Positions 53,700 through 61,662 of a DNA stretch of 64,000 bases are shown here, in pieces. The first letter of the stretch is position 1. Every line of letters starts with the position of its first letter. The position numbers and the translations under genes were made by a program. The stretch is from Planctomicrobium piriforme. GTDB taxonomy: Bacteria > Planctomycetota > Planctomycetia > Planctomycetales > Planctomycetaceae. Where the stretch lies: positions 615,889 through 679,888 of the forward strand of contig NZ_FOQD01000001.1 in NCBI RefSeq assembly GCF_900113665.1. The letters are read 5' to 3'. The notes below the pieces were generated by a model. That model was not told where the DNA came from. It was given only the letters and a program-made list of their open reading frames with translations, and ran no database searches.

Positions 53700-56417
53700 T
53701 CAGTTTTTCGCGGCGACCGACTTCTGGGACTCGTTAATGGGGGCGTCGCGGAATTTCCGAGACTGGAACGGGGCCGAGTGAACGATCCCTTGAATCAAGG
53801 TCGACATCCGGTCGTTGCTTTCCAGCTCGCCCATGATCTTGTCGATGGCACATTTATCATACCAGTCCACGCCGCGACCGATGGAATAAGTCATCATTTT
53901 CTCTGTCAGGCATCGGCCAAACTTGGTCTTGTGCTTGCGAAGAATCCCAATGAGATCGAGCGTGCCGTTAAATGCTTCGCCTGAGGGGAGCGTGCCGGTG
54001 GCGTCGATCGGCTGATTGGCGTCTTGCGTGCGGAACCGGCCGATTGCGTCGAACGTCTGCATCCCGAACCCGATGGCGTCCATCTCTTTATGACAAGATG
54101 CACATCCAGGATCGGCCCGGTGCAGCTCGAGTTGCTGACGGAACGTCAGGTTGGGATTCGCTGCGGCGGTCGAATCGATGGCGGGAACCAGCGGTGGCGG
54201 ATCTGGCGGGGCGTCACCCAGAATGTTCGACAGCACCCATTCGCCCCGTTTTACGGGCGAAGTCCGGTTGGGGAAGCTGGTGAGCGTCAGAATGCTCCCC
54301 TGCGTGAGGACGCCGGCCCGCGGCTGATCCTTGAGATCGACGCGGCGAAATTCCGGTCCGGTGACCCCCCCGATGCCGTAGAACTTGGCGAGACGTTCGT
54401 TGAGGAACGTGTACTTGCCGTCGAGCAGGTCGTAGATGCTGGCATCCGACCGCACGATTGAGCCGAAGAACTGCTCGGTCTCCTTCCAGAAATCCATCCG
54501 GATGTCTTTGTTGAAATCCGGGAAGAGCTTGGCATCGGGATCGACTTCATTGGTGGTCAGTTTTCGCAGTCCGAGCCATTGGCCGGCGAAGTTGGCGACC
54601 AGGGCATTGGATCGCGGATCTTTCAGCATCCGATCGGTCTGCTGCTTCAACACTTCGGGCTCATGCAGCTTGTTGTCTTTTGCGAGCTGGAATAGTTCGT
54701 CATCCGGCATGCTGCTCCAGAGGAAGTACGACAGCCGTGACGCGAGGGCGTAGTCGTCGAGCATTTCGACTTGACCTTCGACGCGGCGGCCTCCCTCGAC
54801 TCGGAAGAGGAAGTGCGGAGAGATCAGCACCGCCTGCACGGCGACTCCCATCCCTTCGTCGAACGTCTCGCCATGCTTGACCGCCATGTCAACCAGGCCG
54901 GCGTACCGTTCCAGTTCCTGCTGCGACACCGAGCGGCGAAACGCCTTCGGCAAAAAGTCTTTGAGGTTCTCTTGAGCCGCCTGGCTGACGCTCTTGCCGT
55001 TCACTGGACCAAACCGAACCAGCGGCAACTTCTTGCGTTCGTCATCGCTCATCCCGAACGGGCCTTCAATCTCAATCGAGCCGACGTGCAGGTTGCGGTC
55101 TTGCTCCTTCTTCGCGTCTTTGTCGTAGAAGTCGTTGAGGAACAACACGGCGACTTCGACCTTACCGCCCGGCATGTCGAGTGGAAATTCGAACGTCTCG
55201 AGCGAGTTCGTCTTCTTCACATCTACCGTTTTCAGGGATTTGCCCGCGAATTTGACTTCCATCTTCGCGTCTTCCTTGCCCGAGCGGTCTTGCCGTGCGG
55301 TGACGCGGAGCTTGTACTGCCCGGCGCGGGGAAGATTGAACTCGCTGGTCAGTTGCCCGGTGCTGACGATCACTTTTCCGTCGGAGGAATCAAAAACCAG
55401 TTTGGCATCGCCTTTGAACTTGTCGCTGCTGTTGACGCGACGGGCATAGCTCGGGCTGCCAGTTGGCGTGACCTTACGGGCGATGGATTCACCGGCAGTC
55501 AGATATTTTTCCATCAGCAGCGGCGGCACTGTCAGCACGTCGCCAATGTTGTCGAATCCGTGTCCGACGTCGTCCGATGGGAAGTCATCCGCCGGGCGGA
55601 AATTGATTCCCAGCAGGTCGTTGACGGTGTTGTTGTATTCAATGCGGTTCAAACGCCGGACCGTGACGCGGCCGGGATTCTGTTCGGCGGCGCAGTCGAC
55701 AAAGTACAACTGATGATCGAGCCAGCCGATGGCGCGATTTCGTTCTTCCTCGGTGGGCTGCTTGGCATCCGACGGCGGCATGGCCCCCAGCCGCACCAGT
55801 TTGAGCACCTTCGCCCAGATCTCGCGGTCATTTTTGAGGGCCGCCAGGCTGGCGTAACGGTCGAAAGCGAAGTCCCCTTCCTGCGAGCCGTTGGCATGGC
55901 AGTCGGAGCAGTAGGCCTTCACGAACGGAACCAGATCCTGGGTATAGCTTGGAGAGCGATTGGCCGGCGGTTCCTGCAGGGCGGCCTGCGTGGAAGCCGC
56001 GACGGCGTGCAGTTCTGAGGTGGTCTTGAACGAACGGTAGACCAGCAATCCGCCGACCGCCACAAACAGGATGCTCGAGACGACGATCACCGTCGTCATC
56101 GGGAATCCGCTGGAGGACGATTTTTTGCTCGACTTCTTTTTCTTTTTCGGAGCAACGGCGACCGGCTTCACCGCCTTGTACTGGGGCGGCTTCATCGGCA
56201 TCGCGACCGGCGCGGCAGAGGGCTTGCGAGTCGGAGCAGCGGCGGACTTTTTGGCGGCAGGTTTGGCCTTGGGTTTCGGCTCGCTGAAATCCGCTTCTTC
56301 AAAGAGCGGAACTTCCACGATCTGCCGACACTCTGGATTCGGACATTTGCCCCGTTTGCCCGCAGCTTCATCCCGGACTTGAAACCGGTGATCGCAATGT
56401 GGGCACTTCATTCGCAT
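53700..56417 (-). CDS. Planctomycete cytochrome c, DUF1592/1588/1587/1585 multidomain
   Basis: 905 residues. The N-terminus carries a zinc-ribbon (CPHCDHRF...CPNPECRQI, Cys at 5, 8, 26 and 31), then a Lys/Ala-rich linker. A TM helix is at about 105-125 (TTVIVVSSILFVAVGGLLVY). After it comes a heme motif CSDCH (about 170-174), then DUF1587 (VRRLNRIEYNNTVNDLLG), DUF1595, DUF1592 (RLSYFLWSSMPDDELF), DUF1588 (ILTLTSFPNRTSPVKRGEWVL) and DUF1585, with a second CASCH near the end. The heme part must face the periplasm. It is upstream of DUF1552 in one operon. Confidence 0.93.
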   Translation of the reverse strand: MRMKCPHCDHRFQVRDEAAGKRGKCPNPECRQIVEVPLFEEADFSEPKPKAKPAAKKSAAAPTRKPSAAPVAMPMKPPQYKAVKPVAVAPKKKKKSSKKSSSSGFPMTTVIVVSSILFVAVGGLLVYRSFKTTSELHAVAASTQAALQEPPANRSPSYTQDLVPFVKAYCSDCHANGSQEGDFAFDRYASLAALKNDREIWAKVLKLVRLGAMPPSDAKQPTEEERNRAIGWLDHQLYFVDCAAEQNPGRVTVRRLNRIEYNNTVNDLLGINFRPADDFPSDDVGHGFDNIGDVLTVPPLLMEKYLTAGESIARKVTPTGSPSYARRVNSSDKFKGDAKLVFDSSDGKVIVSTGQLTSEFNLPRAGQYKLRVTARQDRSGKEDAKMEVKFAGKSLKTVDVKKTNSLETFEFPLDMPGGKVEVAVLFLNDFYDKDAKKEQDRNLHVGSIEIEGPFGMSDDERKKLPLVRFGPVNGKSVSQAAQENLKDFLPKAFRRSVSQQELERYAGLVDMAVKHGETFDEGMGVAVQAVLISPHFLFRVEGGRRVEGQVEMLDDYALASRLSYFLWSSMPDDELFQLAKDNKLHEPEVLKQQTDRMLKDPRSNALVANFAGQWLGLRKLTTNEVDPDAKLFPDFNKDIRMDFWKETEQFFGSIVRSDASIYDLLDGKYTFLNERLAKFYGIGGVTGPEFRRVDLKDQPRAGVLTQGSILTLTSFPNRTSPVKRGEWVLSNILGDAPPDPPPLVPAIDSTAAANPNLTFRQQLELHRADPGCASCHKEMDAIGFGMQTFDAIGRFRTQDANQPIDATGTLPSGEAFNGTLDLIGILRKHKTKFGRCLTEKMMTYSIGRGVDWYDKCAIDKIMGELESNDRMSTLIQGIVHSAPFQSRKFRDAPINESQKSVAAKN

Positions 56418-56688
56418 GACGGTCGCTCAACTCAACTTGCGAAGGTCCGGCTCAGGCAGGGTGCTGGGGGCAGCGTCGCCGGGGGATTCAGGAAGGACGA
56501 TTCAACCAATGATGATATGTCGTCAGCGAAGGGAAGTCCATTCTTCTCCGGGTTTCCACTGCATTTCTGCGAGCGGAATTTTCATTTTCTCCGGGCCTTC
56601 GGCACAACCGTGACCAAAAGCGGTCAATGAGCCGCAAGTCGCGTCCGCGAAGCGATTTCAGTTGGGAACAGTTGAGGCGACTTTTGCC

Positions 56689-57192
56689 TTACTTTTCGTC
56701 GCCGGTCGGCCCGTACATCCCCGGGACCGGGGTGTCATTTAGCCGCAGATAAACCGTGGAAATGGCGCGATGGTGAATCGTGTGGTTGATCACAAAACTC
56801 CGGATGATTCCGGCCCGCGGCATCGTGATGACCGGAACACCTCCCATCAGCAGCGACCACGTCTCGCCCATGTGTTCGAAACTGGCAGTGGACAGCGCCT
56901 GTCGTGCCTCGGCGACGTTCTTGTCGAAAAGCGCCAGAACATCGGCTTTGGTTTGGAATTCCGGCGTGCGGTACGGTTCTTCGCCGATGGGAGCGATGTC
57001 CCATTCTTTTGAAGAGATGGTGCCTGCCACCCAGCCGGGGATCTCGGCGAGATGATTCGCGTTCCAGCCGATCGTGTGGGATTTTGGATGAGCCTTCCAG
57101 TCGAATTTGTCTTCCGGCAGGCTCTCCAGCACCTTACGGGTGCTGGCCATCTCGTGATCGAACTCAGGCAGAATCAACTCGGCGTAGGTCAT
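56689..57192 (-). CDS. DinB-family protein
   Basis: 167 residues from the ATG at 57192 (MTYAELILPEFDHEMASTRKVLESLPEDKFDWK); a frame upstream contains a repeat arm and is not coding. The four-helix DinB fold is supported by SHTIGWNANHLAEIPGW (first His) and FVINHTIHHRA (HxxxH), the three-His metal site. DinB proteins are often thiol-dependent transferases or stress proteins; the reaction is unknown here. It stands alone, with the nitrilase gene ending convergently upstream. Confidence 0.88.
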   Translation of the reverse strand: MTYAELILPEFDHEMASTRKVLESLPEDKFDWKAHPKSHTIGWNANHLAEIPGWVAGTISSKEWDIAPIGEEPYRTPEFQTKADVLALFDKNVAEARQALSTASFEHMGETWSLLMGGVPVITMPRAGIIRSFVINHTIHHRAISTVYLRLNDTPVPGMYGPTGDEK

Positions 57193-57273
57193 TGCAGTGA
57201 GATCCTTGTTCCAATACGAAAGTTGTCCCCGGCAGTCATTCACCACAGAGATGCCGAGGCGCGGACGAGAAGA

Positions 57274-57401
57274 AACCACGAATCGCACAAATAACACGAA
57301 TCAATCAACTTATTTCACTGCTTGCCTTGAGAGGAGATGCCAGCGGCGGACGCGACTGTGACAATTCCATTCGTGTCATTCGTCGTATTCGTGGTTGAAT
57401 C
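57274..57401. repeat. Inverted repeat of CACGAAT words
   Basis: The left arm AACCACGAATCGCACAAATA-ACACGAAT (57274-57301) and the right arm ATTCGTGTCATTCGTCGTAT-TCGTGGTT (57369-57396) are largely reverse complementary, with a 65-nt loop. It lies between the DinB gene and the nitrilase gene stop. Confidence 0.7.
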
Positions 57402-57413
57402 CTTTCGAAGCAG

Positions 57414-58772
57414 TCAGGGCTCCGTCGTGACGACAGGGCGGTGGCGCTGAATTTCGCCTTTGAAGTCGCCCAGGCTGTTCCACTTCGTTTTTTTGTTGAG
57501 ATCGACTTCTGCGACGACTACGGTTCCCCAGTCTTTCGCCAGCGCGATGGTCTCGCCGGCGTGGTCGAAGACGGCGGTCAGCATCCAATTGCGAGAGATG
57601 TCTTCGTAGGTGCTGCTGACGACGTAGACCTGATTTTCACAGGCTCGGGCTCGAGCCAGCAGCGGATTGCAGCCCCAGACTGGCCAGGCAATCACTTCCG
57701 CCCCGCGATTGGAGAGTTCTCTGGCGACCTCGGGGAAGAAGCCGTCGTAGCAGACCATCATTCCGAGCTTGCCGAATTTCGTGTCGAACACCGGATACTC
57801 GCAGCCGGGCGTGCAGCCCCGTTCGATCTCCCCGCGCGGCAGCGCTACCTTGCGATACTTCCCGGCGACGTTCCCATCGGGATCAAGCAAGACGGCGACG
57901 TTGTAGACGAGTGGTGCATCCCGCTCAATCAGCCCGACGACGATGTAGCAGTGATGTTTCTTCGAAAGCGCTCCGAAGAATTCGGTGGTAGGGCCGGGAA
58001 TGGATTCGGCCAGCGAGGCGTAGTCTTTCCCGGTGCTGACATAGGTGATGGTCTCACCCAGCACGATCAAGTCGGCTTTCTGGGCAGCCGCCTGTTCGAT
58101 CAGCGGGACATATTGTTCACGGTTATCGGCGGGGGTCGGACCCTTGGGCTTGAAGTGCACTGCTGCCAGCCGGACGATGCGTTTTTCCTCGGCCGAGCCA
58201 GGCTGGAATTGAATGTCGCTCCATTCGACGTTGCTGTTGGGCGCCCATTGGGAATGCAGTTCAATGACCGCTTGTGTGGCCTTGGCCGGGGCCGTGACCA
58301 CTTCCGAGACTTCCGTCCAGCCGTTTGCGTCGGTGGGTTGGTCGGTCGGGTATTCCGGTTCAGCATTCCCTTTCCAGCCGACCAGGTAGCCGCTCACCGC
58401 CGCCTCATCCATCGGCACGGCTTTCCCTTTGGCATCCTGCCAGATGATTCGCACAAAGGCGCTGCGACGGGGAACTTCGACCCCGGTCGCTTTGCGGTAG
58501 GCCTGAAAGTGGTAGTTCTGTCCTCCGGTGACAGGGACTTGCGAAGTCCACCAGCCCTGCTGCCCTGCCCTGGCGTCTTGCTGGATCACAAGTCGCGGCG
58601 AGTTGTTGTGCCCGCCATCGGTCTCACGCGAGAACTGTGGAGCAATCTCCGGTCTCGGAGTCTGCGACTTCCAATCCTGGGTGGCGGCATCATCGGCGGC
58701 GATGGTGACATCCGCAGTGAGCGAACAGAGAACTGCGACGCCGCAAGCACACCAAAGAAGACCGCGTGACAT
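57414..58772 (-). CDS. Exported carbon-nitrogen hydrolase (nitrilase superfamily)
   Basis: 452 residues with a signal peptide (about 1-25, CGVAVLCSLTADVTIA-AD). An N-terminal beta-sandwich (about 30-190, carbohydrate-binding-like: YHFQAYRKATG, WTEVSEVVTAPAKATQAVIELH) precedes the nitrilase domain. The catalytic triad is Glu in VLGETITYV, Lys in KYRKVALPRGEIERGC and Cys in VCYDGFFPE (about residue 349). The enzyme would hydrolyse amides outside the cytoplasm. The domain pairing is typical of planctomycetes. Confidence 0.88.
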   Translation of the reverse strand: MSRGLLWCACGVAVLCSLTADVTIAADDAATQDWKSQTPRPEIAPQFSRETDGGHNNSPRLVIQQDARAGQQGWWTSQVPVTGGQNYHFQAYRKATGVEVPRRSAFVRIIWQDAKGKAVPMDEAAVSGYLVGWKGNAEPEYPTDQPTDANGWTEVSEVVTAPAKATQAVIELHSQWAPNSNVEWSDIQFQPGSAEEKRIVRLAAVHFKPKGPTPADNREQYVPLIEQAAAQKADLIVLGETITYVSTGKDYASLAESIPGPTTEFFGALSKKHHCYIVVGLIERDAPLVYNVAVLLDPDGNVAGKYRKVALPRGEIERGCTPGCEYPVFDTKFGKLGMMVCYDGFFPEVARELSNRGAEVIAWPVWGCNPLLARARACENQVYVVSSTYEDISRNWMLTAVFDHAGETIALAKDWGTVVVAEVDLNKKTKWNSLGDFKGEIQRHRPVVTTEP

Positions 58773-58890
58773 CAGACGCCTCCGTCAGAACCCGTCAGGA
58801 AAGAGACCGCACAGTGATGCTCGACTGCGGAATCGTACCGTCCGACCGCCGATCAAGGCGAGCGAGTGCAAGAAGAGCCGGGAAGCAAAG

Positions 58891-58925
58891 AAAATCGCCC
58901 CGAAGAGCATTGGTTCTCTGGGGCG
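58891..58925 (-). terminator. Rho-independent terminator of sucC
   Basis: CGCCCCGAAGAG (58896-58907) and CTCTGGGGCG (58916-58925) form a stem with one bulge. The minus strand then reads ATTTTCTTTG as the U-rich tail. It is 32 bp after the sucC stop codon. Confidence 0.82.
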
Positions 58926-58956
58926 AGTTGTGATGTCCGCTGATTTCGCCGTTGGA

Positions 58957-60144
58957 TCACGCCCCCAGCGTGGCCACGACTTTCTTCGCGGCGTCGGTCA
59001 GGTCCATGCCGGTTGTGATCTTCTTGCCGGAGTTCTTCAGCATCTCTCTGGCGAGTTCGACGTTCGTCCCTTCCAGTCGCACGACGAGCGGCACGGTGAT
59101 GCCGATCTTGTCGTATGCACCCAGCAGGGCTTCAACGATCGTGTCGCACTTCATGATGCCCCCGAAAATGTTGACCAGAATGGCCTTCACGTTCTTGTCG
59201 GCCAGAATGATGCGGAAAGCTTCGGTCACCTGTTCGACGTTCGCTCCGCCGCCGACGTCGAGGAAGTTGGCCGGCTCTCCCCCATGCAGCTTGATGAGGT
59301 CCATCGTGCTCATCGCGAGACCGGCCCCGTTCACCAGACAGCCGATGTTGCCGTCGAGCTTCACATAGCTCAGGCCGGTGTTGGCGGCCTGAATTTCCGC
59401 CGGCTCTTCTTCAGCCAGGTCGCGGAGTTCGAGGAAGTCTTTGTGGCGGAAAAGAGCGTTGTCGTCGAATGTGACTTTCGCATCGAGCGCCAGCAACTGT
59501 CCGTCTTTGGTGACGACGAGCGGATTGATTTCCGTCATGCTCGAATCAGCTTTGACGAAGAATTCGCAGATCTTCGGGAAGAAGGTCGCGGCTGACTTTT
59601 GTGCAGCGGCATCGAGCCCCAGTACCCGACACAGCTTGCGGACCTGATACGGCTGCAGTCCGATGCCCGGGTCGTACGCTTCGCGGAAGATCTTTTCCGG
59701 GTGGTCGTGGGCGATGTCTTCGATCGCCATCCCCCCTTCGGCGGAGGCAATGATCACCGGCAGGCCGATTTCACGGTCGACGACGATCGCCAGATACAAT
59801 TCCTTGGCGATGTCGAGCCCTTGCTCGACATACAGTGTGCTGACGAGTTTGCCTTCGTCGCCGGTCTGAATGGTGACAAGCGTTGAGCCGAGCATCCGCT
59901 GGGCGTTTTCGACGGCCTGTTCTGCCGACTTGACCAGCACCACGCCTGGCTGTTCGGGGTGTTCCTTGAAGCGTCCCTTGCCGCGTCCGCCGGCGTGAAT
60001 CTGCGACTTCACCACGCAGACCTTCGTCCCCAGTTGCTCGTAGGCTTTGGCGGCATCGGCGGCGTTCTTGACCACAATGCCGCGCGGAATCGGCACGCCG
60101 GCTTTGGCAAACAGTTCCTTGGCCTGGTATTCGTGAATTTTCAT
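58957..60144 (-). CDS. sucC: Succinyl-CoA ligase [ADP-forming] beta subunit
   Basis: 395 residues from the ATG at 60144 (MKIHEYQAKELFAKAGVPIPRG), the canonical start; upstream frame is not coding. The ATP-grasp region has VVKSQIHAGGRGKGRF (about 42-57), and the C-terminal CoA-ligase part has GLAMSTMDLIKLHGGEPANFLDVGGGA and VNIFGGIMKCD. It forms succinate and ATP from succinyl-CoA in the TCA cycle. The alpha subunit gene sucD, normally next to it, is not in the window. A terminator follows, so sucC is monocistronic. Confidence 0.96.
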   Translation of the reverse strand: MKIHEYQAKELFAKAGVPIPRGIVVKNAADAAKAYEQLGTKVCVVKSQIHAGGRGKGRFKEHPEQPGVVLVKSAEQAVENAQRMLGSTLVTIQTGDEGKLVSTLYVEQGLDIAKELYLAIVVDREIGLPVIIASAEGGMAIEDIAHDHPEKIFREAYDPGIGLQPYQVRKLCRVLGLDAAAQKSAATFFPKICEFFVKADSSMTEINPLVVTKDGQLLALDAKVTFDDNALFRHKDFLELRDLAEEEPAEIQAANTGLSYVKLDGNIGCLVNGAGLAMSTMDLIKLHGGEPANFLDVGGGANVEQVTEAFRIILADKNVKAILVNIFGGIMKCDTIVEALLGAYDKIGITVPLVVRLEGTNVELAREMLKNSGKKITTGMDLTDAAKKVVATLGA

Positions 60145-60272
60145 GTTGGCAAAATGCGTTGAAAAGAGGACGGCCAGCACATCCGCGGAAGGATGCCGCT
60201 GCAGGAAGTCGAGACGCTTCCGGATGATATTCGCTGGAGCGGCGAAACGAAACCGACTGAGAAAGACAGGAA

Positions 60273-60388
60273 TTGAGCCACAGATGGACACAGATGAACA
60301 CTGATAAGATCGAGAGAGGCAGATTGCAGTCTGATTACATTTTCTTGCATTTCATCTGTGTGAATCCGTGTTCATCTGTGGCTAATTT
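60273..60388. repeat. Inverted repeat of CACAGATGGACACAGATG words
   Basis: The left arm GCCACAGATGGACACAGATG-AACAC (60277-60301) and the right arm CATCTGTGTGAATCCGTGTT-CATCTGTGGC (60353-60382) are reverse complementary over most of their length. It reaches the tilS stop codon at 60382. Confidence 0.75.
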
Positions 60389-61431
60389 CTCTTTGATTTC
60401 CTCAGCTCCAACAAATTGCCTCGACACGCGGCTTCGACCCCATGCGGCAGCGACAGCTTTGTCGGCGTGCCGTTCACCAGCATGCTGGCGAGGTGGTCGA
60501 GGTGCTGGAAGCCGAGCCCCTGTCGCGGCCAGCTTTGCTGTTGCCAGGCGAGGCTCAGAGCTTCGCGGATCACGGCGACGGGCATCGTTGCAAACTCGTT
60601 GCGATTGAATCGGATTGAGTCTGGCTGCACATCTATAACCGCCTTCTGCAGCAATTGCCTTGCAAGCTGCTCGATCGCCGCTTGCTGGTCAGACGCCTGG
60701 ATTGCCAGGCGTTCCAGTGCCTCGTCGACTTTGGGATTGAACTCCGCTCGCAGTTTCGGCAGCAGATCGTGGCGGATTCGATTTCTGGTGTACTGCAACT
60801 CCACGTTGGTGGGGTCGGTGAGAAAGGTTTGATCCCAGGCGGCCAGTGCCGACAGCAAATCAGCGCGTCGCAACTTCAACAACGGGCGAATGAGCGTCAG
60901 GTCGGCGTCCAGTTCTCGCTGCGGAGGAATCCCCCCCAGTCCTTTCAGCCCGCTGCCGCGTAAAATGTGATGTAGGACCGTTTCAGTCTGGTCGTCGGCA
61001 GTATGGGCGACGGCGAGATACCGACACCCCTGCTCTTTCGCCGTCTGCCTGAGAAATCCATACCGCAGCTTCCGCGCAGACTCCTCGGGCATCATTTCGC
61101 TGCCCCCCTCTCCCCTGTACTCAGAGGAGAGGGGCCGGGGGTGAGGGGCGTCTCCGGCCTCGCGTCGACCAATGATGCAAGGAACCCGTAAACCAGCCGC
61201 CAACTGACTGACCCATTGGGCGTCCTCAGCGGAGTCAGCTCTGAGAGCGTGATCGAAATGGGCGACGGTCAGTTGCAGTCGCAGGCTCTCACGGAGATCG
61301 CACAATCCCAGCAGTAATGCGACGCTGTCGGCGCCGCCGGAGACGGCGACGAGGAGGGGGGCGTCTTGGATGTGGAGAGCGGTCAGTGCGGATTGGAGCG
61401 CGTCGCTGAGGGGGGATTTGTCATTTGTCAT
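60382..61431 (-). CDS. tilS: tRNA(Ile)-lysidine synthase
   Basis: 349 residues. The N-type ATP pyrophosphatase P-loop SGGADS is at residues 31-36, and HFDHALRADSAEDAQW follows at about 58-73. The chain is otherwise normal (ARKLRYGFLRQTA, AHTADDQTETVLHHILRG, RPLL). It adds lysine to C34 of tRNA-Ile(CAU). Residues about 94-112 (APHPRPLSSEYRGEGGS) are an in-frame insertion of a repeat, in the linker before EESARKLRYGFL. The start codon lies inside a 7-bp tandem array, and only the ATG at 61431 opens this frame without an early stop. Confidence 0.9.
   Translation of the reverse strand: MTNDKSPLSDALQSALTALHIQDAPLLVAVSGGADSVALLLGLCDLRESLRLQLTVAHFDHALRADSAEDAQWVSQLAAGLRVPCIIGRREAGDAPHPRPLSSEYRGEGGSEMMPEESARKLRYGFLRQTAKEQGCRYLAVAHTADDQTETVLHHILRGSGLKGLGGIPPQRELDADLTLIRPLLKLRRADLLSALAAWDQTFLTDPTNVELQYTRNRIRHDLLPKLRAEFNPKVDEALERLAIQASDQQAAIEQLARQLLQKAVIDVQPDSIRFNRNEFATMPVAVIREALSLAWQQQSWPRQGLGFQHLDHLASMLVNGTPTKLSLPHGVEAACRGNLLELRKSKRN
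61103..61152. repeat. GC-rich intragenic repeat in tilS
   Basis: CCCCCCTCTCCCCTGTACTC then AGAGGAGAGGGGCCGGGGGT-GAGGGG: CCTCTCCCCT pairs with AGGAGAGGGG around a short loop. It encodes the extra Pro/Gly/Arg-rich segment of TilS and has the look of a mobile intergenic repeat inserted in frame. Confidence 0.75.
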
Positions 61432-61453
61432 TTGTCATTTGTCATTTGTCATT
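61416..61453. repeat. Heptamer array (ATTTGTC)5 at tilS start
   Basis: Five perfect units of ATTTGTC plus ATT. On the minus strand each unit offers an ATG 7 bases apart; the one at 61431 starts tilS. The ATGs at 61438, 61445 and 61452 each run only five codons to a TGA that overlaps the next ATG. Confidence 0.9.
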
Positions 61454-61662
61454 GGGGCGAACCCAATTTTCGGACTTTTGCGATTTGTCTGCGGAATCCT
61501 TTTGCGTCTCTCTCGGATTTTCCAGACGGGGATGGGAAACCTTGCGGGGGAATGTCTAAAATACCAGCGACGCATTTGTTCCTGAATCCCGGCGATGACG
61601 ACCAACTGGGAATATTCGGATGCGAGCCAGCAGAGTGCGAGTTTGGAGTTCTCGAAGCGGTC

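Noticed and set aside
54771..56018. 415-codon plus-strand frame opposite the DUF1592 gene
   Set aside because: It is a shadow frame; the minus strand has heme motifs and DUF domains in order.
57441..59595. Two long plus-strand frames opposite the nitrilase and sucC genes
   Set aside because: They are shadows of two identified genes on the minus strand.
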